Shown one piece after another: positions 33,052 to 43,045 of a stretch of 64,000 nt of DNA. The DNA is from Evernia prunastri (Eukaryota > Ascomycota > Lecanoromycetes > Lecanorales > Parmeliaceae). Location of the stretch: assembly GCA_003184365.1 (NCBI GenBank), contig NKYR01000017.1, positions 1 to 64,000 of the forward strand. Direction: 5' to 3'. Each line of letters begins with the position of its first letter. Position 1 is the stretch's first letter. Under the pieces are notes generated by a model. It was not told the DNA's origin. It did no database searches and saw nothing but the letters and a program-made list of their open reading frames with translations. Position numbers and translations under genes: made by a program.

Positions 33052-33236
33052 TGTCAGGGAACGAGGCTTGGTAGAAGGATTCTCATTCTCTATGGCTAGG
33101 ACTAGGTAGAATTCCAAGACGAAAGATGAGGAAACAAGAAAGAACGGGGGATGCGAGCAGCCCTTAAGGGGCTGTCGCCTAGATCGTCGGCTATCGCATA
33201 GATTAACCTGACTAGACTGAGATCCACACCATGACA
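33052..33236. mobile_element. Possible LTR, family C
   Basis: 185 bp starting TGTCAGGGAACG and ending CACACCATGACA. The ends form a perfect ACTGTCA/TGACAGT inverted pair. No matching target duplication is visible, so it could be one end of a longer element or a chance match. GC content is clearly higher than in the AT-rich DNA that follows. Confidence 0.4.
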
Positions 33237-33299
33237 GTTCTTTCTATTATGATATTATTAAGTTTCGTATGAAACGTGTTAGATATAGGCTCAAATAGA

Positions 33300-33326
33300 G
33301 TGTCTGCGACTGTCAAGCGCAGACAC
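33300..33326. repeat. Perfect 9-bp stem hairpin
   Basis: GTGTCTGCG and CGCAGACAC flank a 9-base loop. It lies just before the AT-rich block. Function unknown; it may be part of a retroelement leader. Confidence 0.5.
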
Positions 33327-34150
33327 CCTCGGAGCTAGCTTTTTTAGCTAAGTGGCTAACAAAACGATGAAAATTCAAGAGAAAGTTAAAGAAGAATAGA
33401 CTAATTAGCTCACTAAAGAGATATATCAAACGATTTGAATTTCTTTATAATAATATATAATATATAATAACTCGAAAAACTATAATTATTTAGCGTTTTA
33501 TCGAAATAGAAATCTTTAAAGACGATTATTTTTAAAATCAAAGAAGCTATAAAAAAACTCTCGAAACGAGCTATCGAGAAGAATTATACAATATTCTATA
33601 TTAACGATAACGATATTAATAAAAAGATTGAGATCGCAGCGATATTTTACACAATAAAATCGCTCTAATAAATATTCATAAGATCTAACATCTAATATAT
33701 CGTTTATTCGATCGAGCTATATGATATTATTTAGACATTAACTATTACAACACTTAATCGATTATATTCTCTCAATACGATTATTATTAATATTGATAAT
33801 TAATTATTTATTAGAGTTATTAAAGATTCAAGAAAGAGATTAGATTAAATTTATGTTATATATATAGTTTAATTAATTAATGCTCTTTGAAAACAAGAAA
33901 TCTCTATCGAATTATATTGAATATCGATTTATATCGATATTACAGACAACGAATAAGTCGATATAAAGATCAAAAAGATTATCGGCTAAAGAACGAAGAC
34001 GATATACGATAGAGTATTAAAGAGAAACATTAACGAGACGACTTTATCGTCAATTATTTAGTGTAGAATAATAGTAACGATCAAAACAGTCATTAGAAAA
34101 TATATCTATTAATAATAAGTCAAAGAATAAGTCATCGAAACACGTGGTAG

Positions 34151-34373
34151 TGTTACGGACGTACCCTAGGTGTCAGGCACATAGGGAGTGTTTATGGCTA
34201 TGTGTCTAGCACATAGAGTGTTTATTGGTTATTGACACATTCCCATTGACACATAGGCTAGCGGGGATTCTTCCTAGTATTTAAGCGCTCTTCTTCTGTA
34301 CATATTTCCTCCTTATCTAGTTGTCTTATTCAATTTACCCCCATTAGACTTGACTCTGGGCACGGTTCTGACA
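34151..34373 (+). mobile_element. LTR, family B, copy 1
   Basis: 223 bp starting TGTTACGGACGTACC and ending CGGTTCTGACA. It appears identical in length and sequence to the copy at 35510-35732. It sits inside the first decayed repeat copy. No duplicated target is seen on its right; about 150 bp of unique sequence continues to the N at 34522, so this may be the 5' LTR and leader of an element whose body is missing from the assembly. Confidence 0.7.
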
Positions 34374-34522
34374 CTACAACTAGATCATCCACCCTTCCGT
34401 TCGTACTGGCAAGCGAACAGTAAAATAAAATTGTCAAACGGGACCGTTGTGAAGCTGTTTCGATAGCAGATCATTGGACACTCGGGTGTGGCCTACCTAC
34501 AGGCAAAACGAACCATTCGTGN

Positions 34523-34907
34523 ACCAGGGAGCGAGTTGATGGCAAGAGCATGGGAGGCACAGGGTCAATCTACAGTGTGTGTCTCAGGCTGGGCTGCCAG
34601 CAGGTGTTGAAGTGGCAAGGCATGAGTTTGAATCTTCGGTTCTCAGGTGACAGCCTGCGAGGACTATCAGGAATGGGAGACACAGGGCCAGCAACACGCG
34701 TGTGTCTCTGGCTAGCCAGCCATGGGGACATGGCTTCTTCGGAGGGGGAGGTAATGTTACGAGTGTGTCAAGCAGGCACTTGGCAAGTAGCCCTATGGGC
34801 TAGGGTCTTGGCACACTCTCCCACTATATGTACCATAGTTCCTAGAGATAGCAAGTTCCTTCCTCATCAATAGAATCTTGGTCAACCACCTAGGTACACT
34901 CCTAACA
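34523..34907 (+). mobile_element. 3' end of a family A LTR element
   Basis: The stretch after the N ends in a purine tract (34741-34754, GGAGGGGGAGG then TAA) immediately before a 153-bp LTR at 34755-34907. A polypurine tract directly before the 3' LTR is the expected layout of an LTR retrotransposon. The LTR matches the solo LTR at 32639-32791. The upstream part has a 107-residue frame (34550-34873) without a recognised domain that runs into the LTR. The internal coding part is missing, probably lost at the assembly gap. Confidence 0.65.
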
Positions 34908-35509
34908 ATTTTCATCCCGATCTCTACTATTTCTTTTCACACGATAGCTATAGATTTTATCGTTATCTTATCGCTTAATTAGAATAATATAAACTATCTA
35001 TTTAATCTAATATATAAGTATATCAAGAGAGTTCTATTCGTGTTCGAGAAGAAGAAGTGAACTGCTTCGAAGTGAGCGAAAGTTATATCGTCAGTCTAAT
35101 TAATTAGCGCTCTTCGAGAGCAAGAAATCTCTATCGAATTATATTAAATATTAGTTTATATTAATATATTAGATAACGAATAAGCTAATATAAAGACGAA
35201 AAAGATTATCGACTGAAGATTTAGATTAGTATATAATAAAGTAGTGAAAAGAAATATCGACGAGATCGCTTTTTAATTAGTTATCAAATACAAAATAATA
35301 GTAACGATCAAAATAGCTATTAAAAAATATATCTATCGATAATAAGTTAAGAAGTGAGTTTCTAAATCACGCGATAGTACTCTGAGAAAGATTTAATTTA
35401 TATCGTCTAACAAAATTATGCGATTACACGTTAGAATTAAACGAGTTAAAATATCGCTAATTATTTAAATTCGAATCGAAAAGATTAATTTTAAGATTTT
35501 TCTATTTAG

Positions 35510-35732
35510 TGTTACGGACGTACCCTAGGTGTCAGGCACATAGGGAGTGTTTATGGCTATGTGTCTAGCACATAGAGTGTTTATTGGTTATTGACACATT
35601 CCCATTGACACATAGGCTAGCGGGGATTCTTCCTAGTATTTAAGCGCTCTTCTTCTGTACATATTTCCTCCTTATCTAGTTGTCTTATTCAATTTACCCC
35701 CATTAGACTTGACTCTGGGCACGGTTCTGACA
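35510..35732 (+). mobile_element. Solo LTR, family B, copy 2
   Basis: 223 bp with TGTTACGG...TTCTGACA ends, flanked on both sides by the perfect 5-bp direct repeat TTTAG (35505-35509 and 35733-35737). This is a textbook solo LTR. It lies in strongly AT-rich DNA but has normal composition itself. Confidence 0.85.
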
Positions 35733-36231
35733 TTTAGCAGAAGAGTATTAAATATCGATAATAATAAATTTAAATACGAGCGAATTAGATAGACTGCTCG
35801 TCATTTGCTATACGAATATAGACGCTTTATTAAGTAAAGAAGTAAACTATAAACGACGAAAAGAAGAAAGATATCAGAGAAAGTAATAATCTATAAAAAC
35901 ATGCTAATCGTCTCTCGCTATATATCTATAACGACGGATTTTATATGAAATATGAAACTTATTAAGTAATTTCGAGCTCTGAATAAAGAATAACAAGAAG
36001 AATTTATAGAGATATGATATTAAAAGTAGAATACGATCATGAGATAAAGAGTTTTAACGCTGTAAGATACTCTCTCACAAGAATACATACAACAGGGCAA
36101 TAGATGAATCCACATCGATTTGTATAGTCTCATTTTATTGAGGTGATGCGATTGATCAGATCTATTGATAGATTGATTACGTAATCTCGCATAGTTAGCC
36201 CACTAAGGGTCGAACTTCAGGGTAGTATGAA

Positions 36232-36257
36232 TAAATCAATCAATCAATCAATCAATC
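36232..36257. repeat. (AATC)n microsatellite
   Basis: Six consecutive AATC units, following AATAAATC. A simple sequence repeat between the repeat island and the PPR gene. Confidence 0.8.
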
Positions 36258-36639
36258 CACCTGTTGCCATATTCCATGCATCCTTGTGGGGGGGTGCCCT
36301 ACCTCGCTGGAGCCCCCACATCATGACCTCGTCCTGCTTTTTGATGTCATTCCCCTGCAAATCCGTCTTGTTGTTCTTCATCTAGGGCTCGAAATTGCCC
36401 AATGTTGGAACGACAACTAAAAGGAGCTAAGTGCCTCCAAGTTCGATTACTAAGTGACGAATCTGGATTTTTCACCAAAACTCAGATGTTTGAATCGGAA
36501 AGTTTTCTGTGTACGGCGGTTCTTCAAAATCTATGATAGGTAGACTGTGTATACTTCTTCTGGCTCCAGTCCCCAAAAGACCGTGGCTTGGGAAGTTCTT
36601 ACGCGACACCAGCGATGGACCCTTAAACCAAGTTCTTCC

Positions 36640-39192
36640 ATGCTCAATCGCCGCACATTGCCCTCACGATGTCCGCTCATCATATATCCATCCTTGCGGC
36701 CGCACCTGACCTTGGCTCCTCCTCTATACAAGCCGAAATCCTTAGTTGCTACTTTTACTTCTCGCAAGAGGGTGTCCGATAGCGCGAACAGTCATCGAAA
36801 GACAGCAGACTACCTTAGAGCTCGAATCGGACTTGCAAACACCTTGAATGGGCGAAAGCATGAACAGCAGCAGCAGGGGCAATACTTTCCTCGCCGTCAG
36901 TCAGCAGCAGTCTCGGGTTCGAAATTGGTAGCCGACCTTTACCGCATTCGACAGCGCCAATGGAGCAGAGCTTCCCCAACGCGACCTCTGATTGTACTCC
37001 CGCGTCAACGAAGCAGAGTGACTCCTGCGCAGTCTCGGCGTCAGAAACAACTAAGCGTGCACCTAGTGAAACGCGGCCGTCGATGGCCGCCTTCCCAGAA
37101 GATCAGCGGTGGAAGAGATGGTGGAGGTTGGTTCCGTCGCCTGCACCAGATTGGAAAGCCATTAAGATCAAGAGGGCCGCGCAGAAGGAAATGGAGTACG
37201 CACTGGGTTTCTTTTGGTCTCTGGCCCAAGGGAACGAGCTGGATCAGCCCACAATCAACGACTGACTCTTTGGAGAAGATTGAGTGGGATTGGACCTCAA
37301 ATTTCCGAACCTTGAAGACATTAGAGAAAATGCGAAGATGGACGAGCCTGGATACGAAGCAGGTGATAAAATACTACGCGGGCCTCCCCTTCCTCGGTAA
37401 TAATGCAATCGAGAAAAGGATAGCGCTCCAAGGCTATGATGCTGAGAGGCTTTGGCGAAACATGATGCTATGGTGTTTGAAGTACCAGAAAAAGCAGGCC
37501 TTGTTGCTACTTGTCGCTACCTTCAGGGGCCGCAAATATAGACCTCCCAGATACGTGGTTGCAGACTGCTTGGAATCTCTTGCGAGGTATTTTCTTTTTC
37601 AAGTCTCTCAACCGAATCCGACGGCAGTTGATGTCATCTGGTTCTTGACTCGCAAACTCATAGAGGGTGCTAGTGACCAAGAGCAAAGCTTTCCAATACC
37701 TCAGCACCTTGTCTATCTCATCCTCAAGCATAGCGACGATTCACGCGTGGTCTGGTTTTATGGATTACTCGGCTTGAATAAGATTGTCTTGCATTCCAAC
37801 ACGATGCTGCATTTCCTGGACAGGTTTCTCGACATGGGAATGATCAACTTGTCTATGAAATTACTTGATACCATCACCAAGACCAACTTTAATCTTTCTC
37901 TTGATCGGATTCAGATGGCTTGTGTCAAGCTCTTACGAGCTCGTTTCGATACACAGGAGGAATATACTCTTCGCTCGAATGTTCTAACGCAGATATTGGA
38001 GATGGGGATCAAGCCAAAAATTCCAATGTTGAACGCTATTCTCCTGAATGCAGGCGAGGGTCGCGACTTTGCTAATGCGTGGAAAATGTTCGGCCTGGCT
38101 AAAGAGAACGCCCTTATACCGGATTCAATCACATATGGCGTACTCTTGAAGGGCGCAATACTTAGTGGCGAGTCCTTCAATATTGAGATGGTCATGCGCG
38201 AGATCCAGACGAACCGGGAAGTACTTCAAGATCTTCGCCTAGTCAGCGATGTCCTGATGGCCATGTTTCTCATTTCGCCCAAAGATGCATTCTTCCCAAT
38301 GCTTGATTTCTACAAGCAACATTGCGACCTCCGTCCACTGCAGGAACTCTCGATGTGTGGAGACGACGCTCAAGCACAACCCGGCGCAGACTGCTCTGGA
38401 GTCTGGCCCACAAGCTACATCCTCACACATATGATCCTGGCTTACATCAGATCACATCAAGGTACTCTCGGTCTTGTACATAAGTACAACCTGTACTATC
38501 AACACGTGAAAGAGAACCATCCACTGATAGCCCCTCTCGCGCAAAATGATATTGTGGCAAACTCCTTCGTTATGGCTTTTGGTATGGAATCCGGGACGCT
38601 TCAGCATTGCACCACCGTTGTCAAAGACATGGTTGAATTCTCGTCTTCGCAATCTACAACAGTTGATTCTGTCCCGTACGCGACGCCAACGGTGCAAACA
38701 TGGTCTATTTTAGTTGCCGCATACTTTCGCAACCGCCAAAAGCGCGCTGCTGAGAAGGTGCTCGACCTTATGCGCGAGCGTGGTATTAAAGGTGACAAAG
38801 TCACTTGGAATACCCTTGTTAGCGGTTATGCGGGCTTACAAGACGTGTCGGCTGCGGTGGACACGGTGAAGGCGATGAAGGCAAATGGGTTCGAAGTGGA
38901 TGACTTCACTATAAAAGGGTTGGGGAGGTTGTTGGCACGGGATCGCTTAAGTGAAGCTCTGAAGACGAGCACGGAACAACCATCATCGACTGAGGGAAGT
39001 AGTCAAGGGTTCGTACCGCCTTTGGGGCCGGAAGAAGCGAAAGTCTTGAATGGAAGAATCTTAAGCCGAGAAGCGGAGGTGGAGAAGTATCTGAAGGCCG
39101 AGGATCAGCAGCAGCAAGTTATGGACATGGGGAGGCCAAATGATCGCCTAGGTGCAACTGCACAGTATACATCCTCCATTCCATGTACATAA
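36640..39192 (+). CDS. Mitochondrial pentatricopeptide-repeat (PPR) protein
   Basis: About 850 residues. The start at 36640 (MLNRRTLPSRCPLII) gives an Arg/Ser/Leu-rich, acid-poor N-terminus typical of a mitochondrial targeting peptide; an in-frame ATG at 36547 is possible. PPR-type helix pairs are clear in the C-terminal half: IPDSITYGVLLKGAIL, VQTWSILVAAYFRNRQKRAA and KGDKVTWNTLVSGYAG with AVDTVKAMKANGFEVDDFT. Such proteins bind organellar RNA and act in mitochondrial expression. Between about 36960 and 37265 the most protein-like reading is in another frame (KRAAQKEMEYALGFFWSLAQ, running to ELDQPTIND), while the main frame there is Arg/Ser/Trp-rich. So either two compensating indels or a missed intron pair exists. 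The exact target RNA is unknown. Confidence 0.75.
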   Translation: MLNRRTLPSRCPLIIYPSLRPHLTLAPPLYKPKSLVATFTSRKRVSDSANSHRKTADYLRARIGLANTLNGRKHEQQQQGQYFPRRQSAAVSGSKLVADLYRIRQRQWSRASPTRPLIVLPRQRSRVTPAQSRRQKQLSVHLVKRGRRWPPSQKISGGRDGGGWFRRLHQIGKPLRSRGPRRRKWSTHWVSFGLWPKGTSWISPQSTTDSLEKIEWDWTSNFRTLKTLEKMRRWTSLDTKQVIKYYAGLPFLGNNAIEKRIALQGYDAERLWRNMMLWCLKYQKKQALLLLVATFRGRKYRPPRYVVADCLESLARYFLFQVSQPNPTAVDVIWFLTRKLIEGASDQEQSFPIPQHLVYLILKHSDDSRVVWFYGLLGLNKIVLHSNTMLHFLDRFLDMGMINLSMKLLDTITKTNFNLSLDRIQMACVKLLRARFDTQEEYTLRSNVLTQILEMGIKPKIPMLNAILLNAGEGRDFANAWKMFGLAKENALIPDSITYGVLLKGAILSGESFNIEMVMREIQTNREVLQDLRLVSDVLMAMFLISPKDAFFPMLDFYKQHCDLRPLQELSMCGDDAQAQPGADCSGVWPTSYILTHMILAYIRSHQGTLGLVHKYNLYYQHVKENHPLIAPLAQNDIVANSFVMAFGMESGTLQHCTTVVKDMVEFSSSQSTTVDSVPYATPTVQTWSILVAAYFRNRQKRAAEKVLDLMRERGIKGDKVTWNTLVSGYAGLQDVSAAVDTVKAMKANGFEVDDFTIKGLGRLLARDRLSEALKTSTEQPSSTEGSSQGFVPPLGPEEAKVLNGRILSREAEVEKYLKAEDQQQQVMDMGRPNDRLGATAQYTSSIPCT

Positions 39193-41078
39193 TGATATCC
39201 TTCAAACTACTGGGATTAGGCAAGCCCATAAATGCGGCCACATATTCAGGAGCCGTCAGCTTGTTGAAGCCTTTCTTGTGTAGCAATGAGAAAGAAAAAA
39301 GCTCTTGTACAAAGATCATCCGCTCCTAACAGAATTGGCCTATTCCGAGATTTCGAGCCTTCGAGCTTTCGCTTTCACGCCGTTGGATGCACAGTGTGTT
39401 CGAGTACAGTGATCTTTACGTAGAGAACGTCTTATATCAGAAGAAAGAGATTACTTGTACTTGGACAATATCTTCTAGCTTCACAGCTTATCAAGAATCC
39501 AATGTGTCTATGGGTCTGAAGTGCCATTCTGTTCCCGTGGTCCATGCCATGAGAGTGCCAGTAGACTCGACAAATCTCTGTTGTCCTTTTGGCAAGCTAA
39601 GGCGAGACGTCTCTTCGTACCGACGGCTTCGTCCTTCGATCGAACATCACGGAGCCAAGGTTACAGAAAGACCACAAGAAAACTTTCGCGCCTCTTACCT
39701 TATCCCTAGCGTTGTGAACCAAGAAGCAGAGGCCAACCCTGAAATCTCCACGTCCACCGGCTCAACGATAGAAAGAGCATTTTGACCCGAGCGCTGTTTT
39801 ACGCCCGTCCGGCCAGCTGCTTCCACCTGTGTGAGCCGTTCTTTTTTGCCAGCAGAGCGCGTGCGGTCTTTTAGTCCCCTGCCGATCTCTGTATTAGATC
39901 TTTGTCCTAGCCGCAACTTTTCCTTACTCACGTCTTTCGCTGTCTTCAACAGTCCACCATCTCCTCGCTCCAGGCTCCATGAATAGATAACGGTACATAC
40001 CGATTGGTTGGACCATGGCCAATACCATCAGTGTGATCTCATTAGGAAGGCCGTTGGTCTTGCAAACTTCCGTCACCGCAATCAATCTTGATTCGTGACC
40101 TGGAGTTATATCTGCTGTAGATGGGTGCTCGAGGAAAGACAGAGCTACTGTGTTTTCTCTCAGCAACTATCGAGCTCAATTGACTTTTTGGGGCGGCTCC
40201 AAAGTACTTACACCGCATGACCTCCGTCTTTTGCGTATGCGTTATCATCCCACATCCGTGGCAACAACATTCCGGGATGTAGCCCTGCGCTGCTTCATCT
40301 TTGTACCCTTTAGAAGAGCGCCTTTTCCCATGGTGGTGGATTGCTTACCTGGCCCAGGCGAGTCTGGTGCTTTACTCCTAGTCGATCTGCGGAGGTCGGC
40401 TTGACTCGTCGCTACATGTCGGGCCAAACTGTACCACTGGTGGACCTGACCAACGCGTTCTTGTCGAACGTTAAAAGTAATCGATCTGTCGTGGACAGTT
40501 AAGAAATCTGTTTTTTTCCGCTGTTGATGGGCAGGTATGACCGTACGTCTACGGCCCACCCGTTTTGCCATCTGAATCTCAATCGTGGCCATGGCCTTTA
40601 GAAATTTAGCTCCAGTTTTTGGAAAGCAGCACTTTTAAGGCAGCGGAACCTTAGCTCTAGATTCGTATTGCTCAAGGAGCCGAATTAAGTTGGGAAGCGC
40701 ACCATTGGCTACGGTGTCGGAAGGTTGCATGGGTGACACTCAGACTGCTAGAATTGTATTGGGCTCAAAAAAATTGGTGCCAGGCAGAAATATAGCTTGG
40801 GATTGAGAAAGTAGGTGAGCGAGTCAACAAATTGTTCGCTTCAAGCGATTGGAAAAGCAAGAGGGATGAGAGCAGCTGTGCAGGTTAAAGAAATCAAAGC
40901 GGCCTGACAAGTTATGTATTTATAGTTCGTACCGTATAGCAGCATTCCGAAGGGTATCATAAAGCTTAATACGTGTACATCGGAAACATAAGCCATGTCC
41001 GAGAAACGATCATGAGCTCGCCATCAAAGATGCCTAGAAAGATCCGACTCAGCAGCCATACGAGACCTCTGTAATGTT
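39193..41078. other. Long intergenic region between PPR and Kish genes
   Basis: About 1.9 kb with no gene I can support. Minus-strand frames at 40245-40592 (115 residues, basic) and 39924-40166, and a plus-strand frame at 39387-39785, are open but show no domain. A multi-exon gene with short exons cannot be excluded. Confidence 0.4.
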
Positions 41079-41415
41079 TCAAAGCATCTGTGAAGTACGT
41101 ACAGCCATCACGACGCAGCAGAGACTAACATAAGGACTCAGCCTTTCTCCAACCCGTGCGCATTTCCAGAAGATGCCAAATACCCTAGCGTAATAAAACA
41201 TTAGCGTTTTCCCGTGGTTTCGCGACACACAAATCAACCAACCCTTCACGGTTCCTGTCCATAATCTTTGGAAAGGTTGCATGAGCATAGGTGCTTGTGC
41301 AAATAACCAGTAAGAGGACCAGCAGCAAGGACTGGAAGTTAAAGAGCGCTGACTGCGAACAGATCAGCTTTTGCAACCCTCCATCCCATTCATACCTCGG
41401 GTTCAAGCTCACCAT
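41079..41415 (-). CDS. Kish (TMEM167) family secretory-pathway protein
   Basis: Three exons: 41413-41415 (the ATG alone), 41243-41352 and 41079-41184. They join in phase to 72 residues, the usual Kish length. The protein reads M then SALFNFQSLLLVLLLVICT, a first membrane helix, followed by PKIMDRNREG, FGIFWKCARVGERLSPYV and a second hydrophobic segment. These are the diagnostic Kish motifs. The last residues (RTSQML) are less typical than the usual hydrophobic end, so a final alternative splice is possible. Kish proteins are Golgi membrane proteins of the early secretory pathway. The ATG-only first exon hides this gene from ORF-based callers. It is divergent from the TAF13 gene with only 156 bp between starts. 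Confidence 0.9.
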
Positions 41416-41571
41416 ATCCGAATTATCTGGATGTAGGTACGAGTGCTTCGAAGTCTTGGCGAGGGTGGAATTATTGTTCGATGTGAAGTTTACAGTTGTC
41501 CTGCAGAATGATATTGGTGATGTGTACTGACAGCGTTTACTTAGCCGCGGCGTCTATAAAGCCAATCAACA
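41416..41571. promoter_or_regulatory. Compact bidirectional promoter, Kish/TAF13
   Basis: Only 156 bp lie between two divergent start codons of conserved single-copy-type genes, so both promoters must overlap here. Confidence 0.6.
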
Positions 41572-42473
41572 ATGGCACACAAAAAGAAGCGCTCCCGCGC
41601 GGACCGTAAAGCTCCGATGTCCGACATGCAGGCACCTAAAGGCTTGACACTTAGCAAGTCTTCCCAAGGATCTGAATCTCGACCCATTAGCGACCCTCCT
41701 GGCCATGAGTTGGAGCTACCCAGTATTGGCGCAAGCTTTGCTGTAGCTGAGGCAGCTCAGGGTCACGACGAATTCCACGAACCTGACGAAGAAGTTGAGA
41801 CTGATCAGACCAAGCGCGTCAAAAAAGCCCGAGTCACCAAGGAAATCAAGTCTAAAATCCTTAACGGTTCCTCGCCAACCCTCACTCCTTCAATCTCTTC
41901 TGGCAGTTCAAACGTCAAGATGACCGAAGTACGTGCCCGGGCGGCTCGCCACAAGGGCCAGATGAATTTTGAAGCTGAAAGTACGTCTCGAGCCCGCTGA
42001 TTCAAACCAAGTATATATCATTTTAATTTCCACCAGTAACCCAAGCTCTCTACGCGTACGGTGACGACAAAGAGCCTCTGCCGGAGACTGTCCGCGTCCT
42101 TGATGAAATCGTTACCGATTTCATCATCGAAACCTGCTTCAGCGCCGCCAAATCCGCAGAATGCTGCGGTCGCTCCAAACTCAAGGTTGATGATTTCAAG
42201 TTCGCTATCCGAGGAGATCCAGCGCTTCTGGGACGTGTCAATGAGTTGCTTGCCATGGACAAACACATCAACACGGCTCGCAAGGCATTCAAAACCGACG
42301 AGGGACGTGAAGGGCTGGAGCGTGGTGGTCGCAAGAAGAAGGGTGAAGTCAAGGATGGCGAGGAGAAAGTTGAGGGCAAGGCTGAGGACAAAGGCGTGAA
42401 GGTGGAGGAGAAGGGTGAGGATAAAGTGGAGGAAGAATTGGGGGATGATCTCGACGATGAGGATATGGACTGA
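41572..42473 (+). CDS. TAF13: TFIID subunit TAF13, histone-fold protein
   Basis: Exons 41572-41980 and 42037-42473 join in phase to 281 residues. The first 125 residues are hydrophilic and probably disordered, with a basic start (AHKKKRSRADRK). The histone fold runs from about residue 125: MNFEAEITQALYAYGDD, PETVRVLDEIVTDFIIETC, and SKLKVDDFKFAIRGDP followed by LLGRVNELL. These match the TAF13 pattern of a YGFGD-like loop, a long alpha2 and a KL..DDF..A/LR.DP segment. The C-terminus is a highly charged Lys/Glu tail ending in Asp/Glu. It pairs with TAF11 within TFIID in RNA polymerase II initiation. The long N-terminal extension and acidic tail are larger than in yeast and animal TAF13. Confidence 0.9.
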
Positions 42474-43045
42474 GCTCCGAGAGCATCCCATGCATTACAT
42501 CACACATAGCGAAGGCGTCGGGCGAGTTGGGGAGATACCCATTGCATCATGATCATAGCATGCCTTTCTACGACCTTAGAGCATGCGGAAGGGGACCATG
42601 TTTCAGCATAGCACGGATGGAGGACTCAAGTCGCAGCTTAGCTTTACTTCTAATTATCTCAAATGGTGTTACAAAATCCCTTATCATCTCCTTGACTGAA
42701 ACTGAGACTTGATACAAGCAGCCGCCTAAGGCTGGCGACTCTTCGTGTCCTCACTTGAATCGCTCCACTCGAGATCGTCTCTGGTCTACAGTTAGTTCTT
42801 CAACACCTCACTTGGAGACTCCGTGGTCGTATCCCTATAAGGAAAATTTTGACTCGACCTGGAGAGGAGCCTAAAGGCGTTCTTTTCATTGTCAGCGCGT
42901 TAGGTTAGTATCACAGTCCTGATTCGCTTCAAAAACGAAACAAGAGTCACAGAAGGTATGATAGATAACGAAAATGGTATATCTCATTTGGCCCTTAGAC
43001 ATGACGCTCTCGACGAACACTCCATCTCTTGTGGTCAAATTCAAA
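42474..43045. other. Intergenic
   Basis: About 570 bp after TAF13 and before the first BTB gene. No gene or repeat recognised. Confidence 0.4.

Larger units (their letters stand above)
33340..36090. repeat. AT-rich, RIP-like decayed repeat block
   Basis: About 2.7 kb of very AT-rich sequence without meaningful frames, interrupted by three GC-normal LTR pieces. Two diverged copies of one repeat can be aligned by eye: about 33840-34150 and about 35085-35375. They share blocks such as AAGAAATCTCTATCGAATTA and AATAGTAACGATCAAAA, and differ mostly by C/T and G/A changes. This is the expected look of old transposons mutated by RIP. The original element type cannot be recognised. Confidence 0.75.

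Noticed and set aside
36232..36257. CRISPR-like or telomeric array
   Set aside because: It is a plain (AATC)n microsatellite with no spacers; the genome is eukaryotic.
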